From G965204755 sp965243415 (GTDB lineage Bacteria; Acidobacteriota; Vicinamibacteria; Marinacidobacterales; Marinacidobacteraceae), in assembly GCA_965243415.1 (NCBI GenBank), contig OZ251549.1:1240001-1304000 (forward strand): a stretch of 64,000 nt of DNA, written 5' to 3'. The stretch's first letter is position 1. Every line of letters begins with the position of its first letter. Below, one piece after another: positions 53,634 to 61,900 of the stretch. The position numbers were made by a program, and so were the translations under genes. Below the pieces are notes generated by a model. The model had not been told where the DNA came from, ran no database searches, and worked only from the letters and a program-made list of their open reading frames with translations.

Positions 53634-54410
53634 ATGCCGACGCGGGGGACGGAAGTCGAAGGCCGCTTCTCGCCCGGGAGGCTGTTCGCGGCGGCGGACG
53701 CAGCGACGCCGTCGGGGCGGCGGCCACCGGCGGGGGTTCCCTCCACGGAACTCGTGCTGTCGGCGTACACCGGGACGAACGACGAGGTGTTTCCCCGGGT
53801 GCTGCGCCTCCATGTCGAGGCCGGCGCCCGGATCGCGGATGTGACCTTCGGCCGGGGCGTCTTCTGGAAGCGGGTGGACACCGGCCGCTACGACTTCCTT
53901 CCGACCGACCTGGCGACCGGGACGGACTGCCGGGCGCTTCCCTACGAAGACGAATCCCTCGATGCGGTCGTCTTCGACCCCCCGTACATGGAGGGCTTCT
54001 TCCGGCGGGAGGGGACGATGAAGGCCGGCGCCGGAAGCCATACCTCGTTCCGCGACCGGTACTCGAGCGGCGAAGAGCTGCCGGAACCGAAGGGCCGCCG
54101 CTGGCACGCGGCCGTCCTCGATCTCTATGTCGAAGGCGGGCGCGAGGCCCGGAGGGTGCTGCGACCGCGGGGGACGCTCATCGTGAAGTGCCAGGACGAA
54201 GTGAGCGCGAATCGGCAGAACCTGACCCATGTGGAGATCATCGAGGAGTACGGCCGGATGGGCTTCTACTGCAAGGACCTGTTCGTCCTGGTGCGGCCCA
54301 ACCGACCCGGAGTCAGCCGCCTCCTGAAGCAGGTCCACGCCCGGAAGAACCACTCCTGCTTCCTGGTCTTCGTAAAGGTCGAAGGGGAGGTGGAACGCGC
54401 CCGCTCCTGA
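53634..54410 (+). CDS. Orphan N4/N6 DNA methyltransferase (DPPY)
   Basis: 258 residues from ATG 53634, which has AAGGAGG 11 nt upstream; ATG 53568 would add 22 residues. The SAM-dependent fold shows VTFGRGVFWKR (motif I-like), LDAVVFDPPYMEGFF with catalytic DPPY (motif IV) and LRPRGTLIVKCQDEV (motif V-VI). DPPY is the amino-methyltransferase form for adenine-N6 or cytosine-N4. The conserved part starts at ~residue 37 (TELVLSAYTGTNDEVF). No restriction endonuclease is next to it, so it is an orphan or the modification part of an unseen system. It is flanked by the HEPN gene and a PIN gene on the opposite strand. Confidence 0.8.
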   Translation: MPTRGTEVEGRFSPGRLFAAADAATPSGRRPPAGVPSTELVLSAYTGTNDEVFPRVLRLHVEAGARIADVTFGRGVFWKRVDTGRYDFLPTDLATGTDCRALPYEDESLDAVVFDPPYMEGFFRREGTMKAGAGSHTSFRDRYSSGEELPEPKGRRWHAAVLDLYVEGGREARRVLRPRGTLIVKCQDEVSANRQNLTHVEIIEEYGRMGFYCKDLFVLVRPNRPGVSRLLKQVHARKNHSCFLVFVKVEGEVERARS

Positions 54411-54434
54411 TGACGAACCGACTGGACGGCGTGG

Positions 54435-54982
54435 TCAGGAACAGGCGGCGAGGAGCCTTCGGTTGCCGGTGATCATCCGGATTCCGCCGAAGCGAAAGTC
54501 GCCGTCAGCGGTGACGAGGGCGCATCCGTGTCGTTGACACGCCTCCGTGAGGATCGCGTCGTCGGCATCGGTCGTTCCGTCGGCGAAAATGGCCGGCGCC
54601 CCCATCAGGTCCATCTCGGAGAATCCATCGTCCACGCGGGTCGTGACCGCGAGCAGGCGACGCACCTGCTGTATCGCTTCGGCGCCGATCTCCCCGAACG
54701 CCCGGGACCCTCGGAATCTCTTGAAGTCGGAGGGTGCGCCGAGGGCGTTCCATTCGATTCGGCAACAGCGATTCCGGTACTCGCTCAGGACGATGGAGTG
54801 GAGCAGGAGCGTCGAGCCCTTCGCCTGCATCTCGACGAACGCGTCGGCGTAGATCCGGGACCGGGCCGTCGCGCTCTCCGAGGGAGCGGGGAGGACCCGG
54901 AGCCGGAATTCGTGTCGGGGAGCAGTACCTCCATCGGGTCGCAGGCATGGCCGACGATGGGGGCGGCCCGGTTCTTCGGCAT
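54435..54982 (-). pseudogene. PIN-domain toxin gene, probable one-base frameshift
   Basis: ATG 54982 has GAGGA 7 nt upstream and reads MPKNRAAP, then MEVLLPDTN, a standard PIN start with the first Asp. The frame then fails; the rest is one base off: FRLRVLPAPSESATARSRIY, SEYRNRCCRIEW (Glu), TTDADDAILTEACQRHG (Asp pair) and LVTADGDFRFGGIRM. One missing T near 54903-54912 (ACGAATT-CCGG) restores a 182-residue protein. Without repair no good start exists for the main part. The gene lies 161 nt downstream of the DUF4325 gene on the same strand, and may be its toxin partner. Confidence 0.7.
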
Positions 54983-55143
54983 CGGCTATTCCTCGCCGAG
55001 GGTCTGTCGCCGATCCACGGAGTGTCGGTGGTTCGCGCGCAGCGGGAGGAGGTCGAGCCGGAGTTTCGATCACCGATTCCGGGCGTCAGCTCCGGGCCCC
55101 GGCGAATGGTCCGGACGGCATTCGGAGGGCGCCGGTGACGGCC

Positions 55144-55512
55144 TCAGTGGTCGTCTTCCCAACCGAGTTCTTCGCGCCAGGCGCGGTCGTAGGCTCCGGG
55201 ATTCGCGTAGTACCGCTTCGCGCCCCCGATCATGACTTCGAGGAGTCTTTCGTCCTCCGGGAGCTCGCCGAACGACCGGCCGATGGCGATGTTGAAGAAC
55301 ACCGACATGATGGTGTGGACGCGATCGAAGACCAGAACGATCGGCTGCCCGGCTCGCACCAGCGGAGCGATCCGCTCGTGGAGCAACCGGGCGTCGGTGG
55401 CGCCGGCGCAGATCGGACCGATGAGGTCGCGGACCTGGATGCTGACGGGATTCACTGCAGAGACCTCGCTCGAGGAAAGGGAACTCACGGTCGAGGGCGC
55501 CGGATTCGACAT
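55144..55512 (-). CDS. STAS-like DUF4325 protein
   Basis: 122 residues. The core has the alpha/beta pattern LLHERIAPLVRAGQPIVLVFDRV, then HTIMSVFFNIAIGRSFGEL, and KRYYANPGAYDRAW at the end; DUF4325 proteins show I-V-L-D-F and a following serine/threonine stretch like this. They resemble STAS anti-anti-sigma-like domains but their function is unknown, and they often stand next to histidine-kinase-like ATPases or nucleases. The next gene downstream on the same strand is the damaged PIN gene. GAGGCG lies directly before ATG 55512. Confidence 0.75.
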   Translation of the reverse strand: MSNPAPSTVSSLSSSEVSAVNPVSIQVRDLIGPICAGATDARLLHERIAPLVRAGQPIVLVFDRVHTIMSVFFNIAIGRSFGELPEDERLLEVMIGGAKRYYANPGAYDRAWREELGWEDDH

Positions 55513-55784
55513 CGCCTCAGCGGCGCGTTCGGGTGGAGAAGTCCGGCGGCTTCCCCCGCCGGCGCCTGCTCCCGATCGGACGGCGCGACCACCCTGAAGA
55601 CAGCGTAGCGCGGGAGTGCCCCCGGCCTCCCTCGCCCGCGTCCGGGACGATCCCCTTCGCCGGTCCCGTCGGTCGGACGCGGCCGCCGGGCCCGGTGCGC
55701 GGCCCGCGCGCCGGGTCGCCGGGAGCCGTCGGGGATCCGCGCCGACTCTCGCCGCCGGCGCGTACCATTCGCGCCGCTTCCCCC

Positions 55785-57206
55785 ATGAGTCTCCAGGTCG
55801 TCCGGCGCGGGTTCGACCTTCGCCTCGCCGGGGGGCTGCCGTCGGAGCCGGGGCCGCCGGAGGACCGGGTTCCGGCGCGGGTCGGCGTCCTGGGGGCCGA
55901 CTACCCGGGGATGCGGCCGGCGCTGCGGGTGCAGCCGGGCGACTCGGTGGAACGCGGCTCGCTGCTCTTCGAGGACCGGAAGACCCCCGGCGTCCGGTTC
56001 ACCGCGCCGGTCGCCGGGCGGGTGGCCGCGGTGCACCGGGGCGAGCGGCGCGCGTTCCGGGCGCTCGTCATCGAAGTCGCTTCCGACGAGCGGGCCGGCC
56101 GCCCCGGCAAGACCCGCGCCTTCTCCGGTTTCTCCGGCCGGCATCCCGAAGGCCTGAACGCCGACGACACCCGGGAGTTGCTGCTCGACTCCGGCGAGTG
56201 GACCGCGCTCCGGGCGCGCCCCTTCGGGCGGGTGGCGCATCCGGAGCGGCGGCCGGCGGCGGTGTTCGTGACCGCCGGCGACTCGGCGCCGCTGGCTCCG
56301 GACCCGGTGGCGGCGGTCGCCGGACGCGAGGAGGACCTGGCCTGGGGACTGGCCGCGCTCTCCAACCTGACCCCGGGCCCGGTGTTCGTCTGCGTCCGCG
56401 CCGGGCGCCGACTGCCGCTCGAGGACACCGGGCGCGTCCGTCAGGTGGAATTCTCCGGGCCCCACCCCGCCGGGACCGCCGGGCTCCACATCCACCGCCT
56501 GGCGCCGGCGCGGCGGGAGCGGGAGGCCTGGCACCTCGACGCCCAGGACCTCGCCGCCGTCGGCCAACTCTTCCGCAGCGGCAGCGCCGACCCGCGCCGG
56601 GTGGTCGCGCTCGCCGGCCCGCCGGTCGCCCGGCCGCGGCTGCTGCGGGTTCCGCCGGGAGCGGACGCCCTCGAACTGGCCGAGCCGGAACTCCGGGAGG
56701 ACGACTCTTCCCGCCTCCGCCCGGCGGACGAGGAAGCTGCTCCCGACCACCGCGTCGTCAGCGGTTCGGTCCTCTCCGGCCGGGCCGCGGTCGGGGACGC
56801 CGACCGGTTCCTGGGCCGCTACCACCGCCAACTCACGGTGCTCGCCGAAGGCCGCCGCCGCCGGTTCCTGGGCTGGCTCGCCCCCGGCCTCCGCGCCCTC
56901 TCCGCGAGTCGCGCCTTCCTCTCCGGGCCGCCGCCCCGGCGCGGGTACCCGCTCGACACCGCCCGGCACGGCTCCCGGCGGGCCATCGTGCCCACCGCCG
57001 CCTACGACCGGGTGATGGCCTTCGACATCCCGCCGGTGTTCCTGCTCCGGGCGCTCCTCATGGAGGACCTCGAACGCGCCGAGGAACTGGGAGCGCTGGA
57101 ACTCGTCGAGGAAGACCTGGGCCTGCTGTCCTTCGTCTGCCCGGCGAAGAACGACTACGCCCCGAAACTCCGCCGCGTGCTCGACGCCCTGGAGAAGGAG
57201 GGCTGA
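55785..57206 (+). CDS. nqrA: Na+-translocating NADH:quinone reductase subunit A
   Basis: 473 residues, close to the ~445-450 usual for NqrA. Features include the N-terminal GFDLRLAGGLP, the Rnf/Nqr-type motif LFEDRKTPGVRFTAPVAGRV at ~residues 60-80, VFVTAGDSAPLAPDP and the C-terminal VMAFDIPPVFLLRALLMEDLERAEELGALELVEED, quoted here only for its core DIPPVFLLRALL. NqrA is the cytoplasmic, membrane-peripheral subunit that takes part in quinone binding near NqrB. nqrB follows after 127 bp; nqrC-F are absent from the next 5 kb. A TACCAT hexamer lies 17 nt before ATG 55785. Confidence 0.92.
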   Translation: MSLQVVRRGFDLRLAGGLPSEPGPPEDRVPARVGVLGADYPGMRPALRVQPGDSVERGSLLFEDRKTPGVRFTAPVAGRVAAVHRGERRAFRALVIEVASDERAGRPGKTRAFSGFSGRHPEGLNADDTRELLLDSGEWTALRARPFGRVAHPERRPAAVFVTAGDSAPLAPDPVAAVAGREEDLAWGLAALSNLTPGPVFVCVRAGRRLPLEDTGRVRQVEFSGPHPAGTAGLHIHRLAPARREREAWHLDAQDLAAVGQLFRSGSADPRRVVALAGPPVARPRLLRVPPGADALELAEPELREDDSSRLRPADEEAAPDHRVVSGSVLSGRAAVGDADRFLGRYHRQLTVLAEGRRRRFLGWLAPGLRALSASRAFLSGPPPRRGYPLDTARHGSRRAIVPTAAYDRVMAFDIPPVFLLRALLMEDLERAEELGALELVEEDLGLLSFVCPAKNDYAPKLRRVLDALEKEG

Positions 57207-57333
57207 CCGGAGTGGAACCCCGAGCCGCCGGCGCTCCCGCCGCGCCTGACGCCCCGACCGGCCCGGGCGCGGTCCTGCTTCGCGTCCCCCCGCGCCGCCG
57301 CCGGACCGCCCCGCCCGCCCCGACCGCCTGACG

Positions 57334-58605
57334 ATGCTGCGTCCGCTGCTCGACCGGCTCGGGCGCCCCTTCGCCCCCGGCGGCCCGCTCGCCCGCTTCT
57401 GGCCGGCCTGGGACGCGATGGACACCTTCCTCTACACGCCGGGGAAGACCACCGCCGGGCCGCCGCACGCCCGGGACCGCCTCGACATGAAGCGGCTCAT
57501 GTTCACCGTGGTGGCCGCGCTCGCCGGCACGGTGGCGATGGCCTTCTACAACACCGGGCTCCAGGCGAACCTGGCCATCGCCTACGGGGCGGCCCCGCTT
57601 CCCGGCTGGCGCACCGCGGTCCTCGAATCCCTCGGCGTCGGCTTCTCCCCGGACAGCGTGCTGGCCGCGGTCGTCCACGGGGGGCTCTGGTACCTGCCGG
57701 TGCTGGTCGTCACCTTCGCCGTGGGCGGCGCCTGGGAGATGCTGTTCGCGGTCGTCCGCCGCCACGAGGTCAGCGAGGGCTTCCTGGTCACCGGGATGCT
57801 CTTCCCGCTGATCCTGCCGCCCACGGTGCCGCTCTGGCAGGTAGCCCTCGGCATCTCCTTCGGGGTGGTCGTGGGCAAGGAGATCTTCGGCGGGAGCGGC
57901 TTCAACATCCTGAACCCGGCGCTCACCGCGCGGGCCTTCCTGTTCTTCGCCTATCCGGCGGACCTCACCGGCGACCGCATCTGGGTCGCCGCCGACACCG
58001 CTCCCGACGCGGTCAGCGGCGCCACCTGGCTCGCCCGGCTCAGCCTGAACGGCCCCGAGTCGCTCGCCGAGACCTTCCACCCGGCCGGCGGCGCCGGGAT
58101 CACCGCCTGGGACGCCTTCGTCGGTTTCCTCCCCGGTTCGATGGGCGAGACCTCGGTGCTCGCCTGCCTCTTCGGGGCGCTGGTGCTGGCGGTGACCGGC
58201 ATCGGTTCCCTCCGCCTCATGCTGGCGGTGGCGCTCGGCACCGCGGTCATGGGCGGCGCGCTGAACCTGGTCGGCTCGGACACGAACCCCTTCTTCGCGG
58301 TCCCTTTCTGGTGGCACTACCTGCTCGGCGGCTGGGCCTTCGGGGCGGTGTTCATGGCGACCGAACCGGTGACCGCCCCCTCGACCCCCGGCGCCAAGGC
58401 GCTCTACGGCTTCTGCATCGGGGTGCTGGTGGTGCTGATCCGGGTGGTGAACCCCGCCTACCCGGAGGGGATGATGCTCTCCATCCTGCTGATGAATGTG
58501 TTCGCCCCCCTCTTCGACCACTTCGCCCTCCGCGCCAACCTCCGCCGCCGCGCCCGCCGCGCCCGCCGCGCCGAACGACTGGACACGACCTCCGCGCCGG
58601 CCTGA
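57334..58605 (+). CDS. nqrB: Na+-translocating NADH:quinone reductase subunit B
   Basis: 423 residues with ten or so membrane helices. The covalent FMN site is VSGATWLARL, with Thr231 as the expected attachment residue. Other family segments are AFYNTGLQANLAIA, GFLVTGMLFPLILPPTVPLWQVA (core FPLILPPTVPLWQVALGI) and MATEPVTAPSTPGAKALYGF. NqrB carries FMN and riboflavin and forms most of the sodium channel. It is useful only with NqrC-F, which are not encoded next to it: the genes after it are on the opposite strand. Confidence 0.95.
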   Translation: MLRPLLDRLGRPFAPGGPLARFWPAWDAMDTFLYTPGKTTAGPPHARDRLDMKRLMFTVVAALAGTVAMAFYNTGLQANLAIAYGAAPLPGWRTAVLESLGVGFSPDSVLAAVVHGGLWYLPVLVVTFAVGGAWEMLFAVVRRHEVSEGFLVTGMLFPLILPPTVPLWQVALGISFGVVVGKEIFGGSGFNILNPALTARAFLFFAYPADLTGDRIWVAADTAPDAVSGATWLARLSLNGPESLAETFHPAGGAGITAWDAFVGFLPGSMGETSVLACLFGALVLAVTGIGSLRLMLAVALGTAVMGGALNLVGSDTNPFFAVPFWWHYLLGGWAFGAVFMATEPVTAPSTPGAKALYGFCIGVLVVLIRVVNPAYPEGMMLSILLMNVFAPLFDHFALRANLRRRARRARRAERLDTTSAPA

Positions 58606-58673
58606 CGAGGCTCCGGGTCGTCCGGTATCTGGCGCGCCCCGTCGCGACGGTGACGCCGACGACGGATGGGTGG

Positions 58674-58889
58674 TTATCCGGGCGGAAGCGTCCTGGCGTC
58701 CTCCGCCATCGAACGCCAGGCGCCGCCGCTGACCATCCACTTGGCGGCGGCCTCCACCGGGTTCCGGATCGGCAGGACCCGATACCCGCCATCTTCGGTG
58801 CGTTCGACCACATAGAGATACCACTCGCCCTCTTCCTCGTTCGTGGACGACCGGAAGGCGGTGAGGACCTGGGCGCGGCTCAGTTCCAC
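58674..58889 (-). CDS. C-terminal DUF3883 fragment beyond an in-frame TAG
   Basis: In the same frame as the 1440-residue gene, after TAG 58905-58907 and five more codons. The fragment reads VELSRAQVLTAFRSSTNEEE, GEWYLYVVERTEDGGY, IRNPVEAAAKWM. This is the last third of a DUF3883 domain, whose first part ends the upstream gene. If translated alone it would begin at GTG 58889, but such a fragment has no independent function, so it is best read as the severed 3' end of the upstream gene. Confidence 0.8.
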   Translation of the reverse strand: MELSRAQVLTAFRSSTNEEEGEWYLYVVERTEDGGYRVLPIRNPVEAAAKWMVSGGAWRSMAEDARTLPPG

Positions 58890-58904
58890 GACTTCGTCGT
58901 CGGT

Positions 58905-61900
58905 CTAGGGATGACTCCTCCCCTTCACTTCGATGAGGCGGACCGTGCCGCTGCGCGGATCGCGACTCCGGAGGTCCCAGCCGACCTGATGGCGCGCACC
59001 GTCTTCCGGCACTCGTCCGAACTCCCGTTCGTAGCGCGCGGCAGCTTCCCGGTACGGTTCATCGTCCCGGTCAACGGCGCGAGGTTCCGAATGTTCGTGC
59101 CCGCCCTCCTCGGTTCGGGCCGGGCGGTCCGGGACGATCTCGCCTTTCAGGCTCCGCTCCAAGTTCGCAGCGAGGGCCTTCGGTCGGGCAAGGGCCCGGT
59201 TCCTGGTGTAGGAGCCGGATCCCTCCGCCGGTCCCGCGCCGGCGCGCCTCTCGTCCGGGACGGATCGCGACGGCCCTCCGTCGTGGTCGGACGCCGTCGT
59301 CGAGTCCCGGCCCTCCGATCGCGGGTGACGGTCGGCAGTGGCCGGTTCCCTGCTCCGGGGTGTCGATGCCGGCTCTCCGCGTACGGATTCCTCTTCGTCC
59401 GTCCCGAGCGCGGTCTCCCGCGCTTCCTCCCTCGGCTCCTCGCGCTCCCGGAACGGCGCTGGCAGGTCGAAGTCCGGCAGATAGGCATCGCGGAACTGCC
59501 CGGCAGCGTCGCGAAACGCCGCCTCGTTGTCCAGCGAGAAGAGCATGGCCGCCAGGTCGGTCGCCATCTCTGCGCGCTGACCGAAGGCGAACCGCCGCAG
59601 GAGTTCCTTGGCGGCGTCCGCCCCGAAGCCCTGAGGTTCGCCGGCGACGAGCAGTTCCGACCCGGAGAGGCGGGCGCGAATGTCCACGGTTCGGGGTGCG
59701 CCACCCTCGAGACTGACGACCAGCGTGAGCCGGCGCGTCCTCGCCAGAGTCGGGTGTTCCCCCGGGTGCCCGGCGCCGGCCGCGCCGGCGTCCGAATCCC
59801 TCGACCGGAGGCGACGGAGCAGTTCGTAGACGAAGTCGAAGCGTTCGGACCATCGCCGATCGACCGGGACCCGGTCGTACTCCCCGCGCCACTTCTTCTC
59901 GACGGAGTTCGAGAGCAGCGGCAGTCCGAGTTCCCCGGCCGTCCGCTTCTGCGCCTCCGGCGAAGCGCCCAGATGGCCCGCCGTGGCCGTGAGGACACTC
60001 TCGCCATCCGGGAAGAACCGGCGGTCGTCCACATCGTCCAGATAGACGGTCTCTTCGTCCGTGAGCCGGATCCAGCGCCGGTCGGCGAAGACGGCCGCGT
60101 CCCCCTTCTCTGTTTTCCACCGTTCCCGCAGTGCCGGATCTTCGTTCGCATCGTCCAGACAGTACGAATACGCGGCGGGCAGCGCTTCCCGTACTTCGTT
60201 GGCCAGTCCTTCGGGTGAGGTCCGGGCCCTCTGCCACACGGACCGGAGGAACGCGAGGGCCTGGGCTCCGGTGGTGGTCCCCGGAACCCTGTAGATCGGA
60301 TGGTCGAGTTCGTCCCGCAGCGCCGCGGCGAGATCGTCGAATCGAGCGATATGCCCGTGAAGTGTCCCCCGTCGTCCGCCCTTTACGATTCGGCGCACGG
60401 GCACTCTCTCGATGCGTCCCTCCAGGGGCGCTTCCAGAGTCTCCACCGTCCGGAGAAAGACTTCCGCGCCGTCGGCGCCGAGTGTCTCATCGCGGCACTC
60501 ACGCAGCAGGGCGGCCAATTCGTCGGGGCCGAGTCGGGATCCTGTCGCTGCCAGCCGACTCAGCAGCGGCGCGTCAGGGATGTTCGCTCCGAACGCGACT
60601 CCTTCAGCCTCGAGTACCTGCACGAGCCCCGGCGGCAGAGCCGCGACCGGTGCTTCCGGTCGAGAAGGATCGGACTGTGGGAGGACCTCCGCAGGGCGTC
60701 GCAGCCGCCCACTGCCGGCGGGCGCCCACTCGAGGTTCCGGAGTTTCGAAACCCAGGTAGCGGGAGCGCGCCCCTCCTGTTCCCGGTGGGTCCGGTAGTG
60801 ATACCGGCACAGTATGCGACCTTTTCCCTTCAGCGCCTCGTAGTCTTCCGCAAGCCATTCGGCGAGCAGGGATCGCCGCTCCGCCGAGGCTGAAGAATCC
60901 GGTAGTTCCGGCTCGATGTCGAAGTCGATGACTTTGTAGCCCTCGTAGTTGGTGCGACCGAGTCGGGGCCATACGATGCCGAGTCTGCTTTCAACCTTGT
61001 CCCTGTCCCACGAGCCATAGTGCTGTGACGTGTCTCGAACGAAAACGGCGTGCTTGGCACCAGCCTGCTTCAGGAATGCGGCCCACTCCGCTGCGGATTT
61101 CCCCGCCGGATCCTTCCGGTGGTACTTGTCCGTGATGGCGGGCCACTCCGGAAACAAACGGCGGCGGTTGGCGCCGTACGCGAGGTAAGGCTCGGCGAGG
61201 AGGGCTCCACCGATCGGCACGATCTTGGCCGCGGGCCCGGAACCGACGACCACCTGTGTCAGCAGGTCCGGCCGATTCCGATGCCGCGCCCAGTGGCCGA
61301 GCGACACCATTGCACCGGTTCGACTCGGCTCGGAGGCGACGAAGTGCTGGACGGCATCGCCGACGACCGCCTTCAAGGCAACGGAACGATCATGCTTCCG
61401 GACCCAGGTCCAGGCCCGATCCAACCAGTCGAGAGATGGATCGCGGTCCGTTGAGAATCTCCGCCACGGATCGCGCTCGCCCTGTCGAAGAACCTGCACC
61501 CAACCCGGTGACACATGGGCACTCTCGGATGGCAGGTACCGACGCAGAAGGCGCCGCACACGCTTGCCGCCCGGCTCCTTGTCGGTGGGCGGAGCCTCGC
61601 GGAGGAAGATCGCCTCTTCGAGGGATCTCCACTTCTTCGTCGCCGTGCGGACACATCGCAGTGTCGTGGCGCGCCAGGTCTCGTCCAGTCGGGAGAGCGC
61701 TCCCCACAGGCAACCGAGGAGACGACGGCGGGTGGTCTTCTTCGTCGGCAGAGTCTTCCACCAGTGCCCGAGGCCCTTCGCCCAGTCTCGTCGCAGGGCT
61801 TTCGGGGACAGTGGTCGAAGCACTCGGGCGCCGTCGAGCAGGGAGAAGGCCTCGGAGCCGAGGAGGTCCCGGCGCAGGACCGGACGCGGGAACAGGGCGT

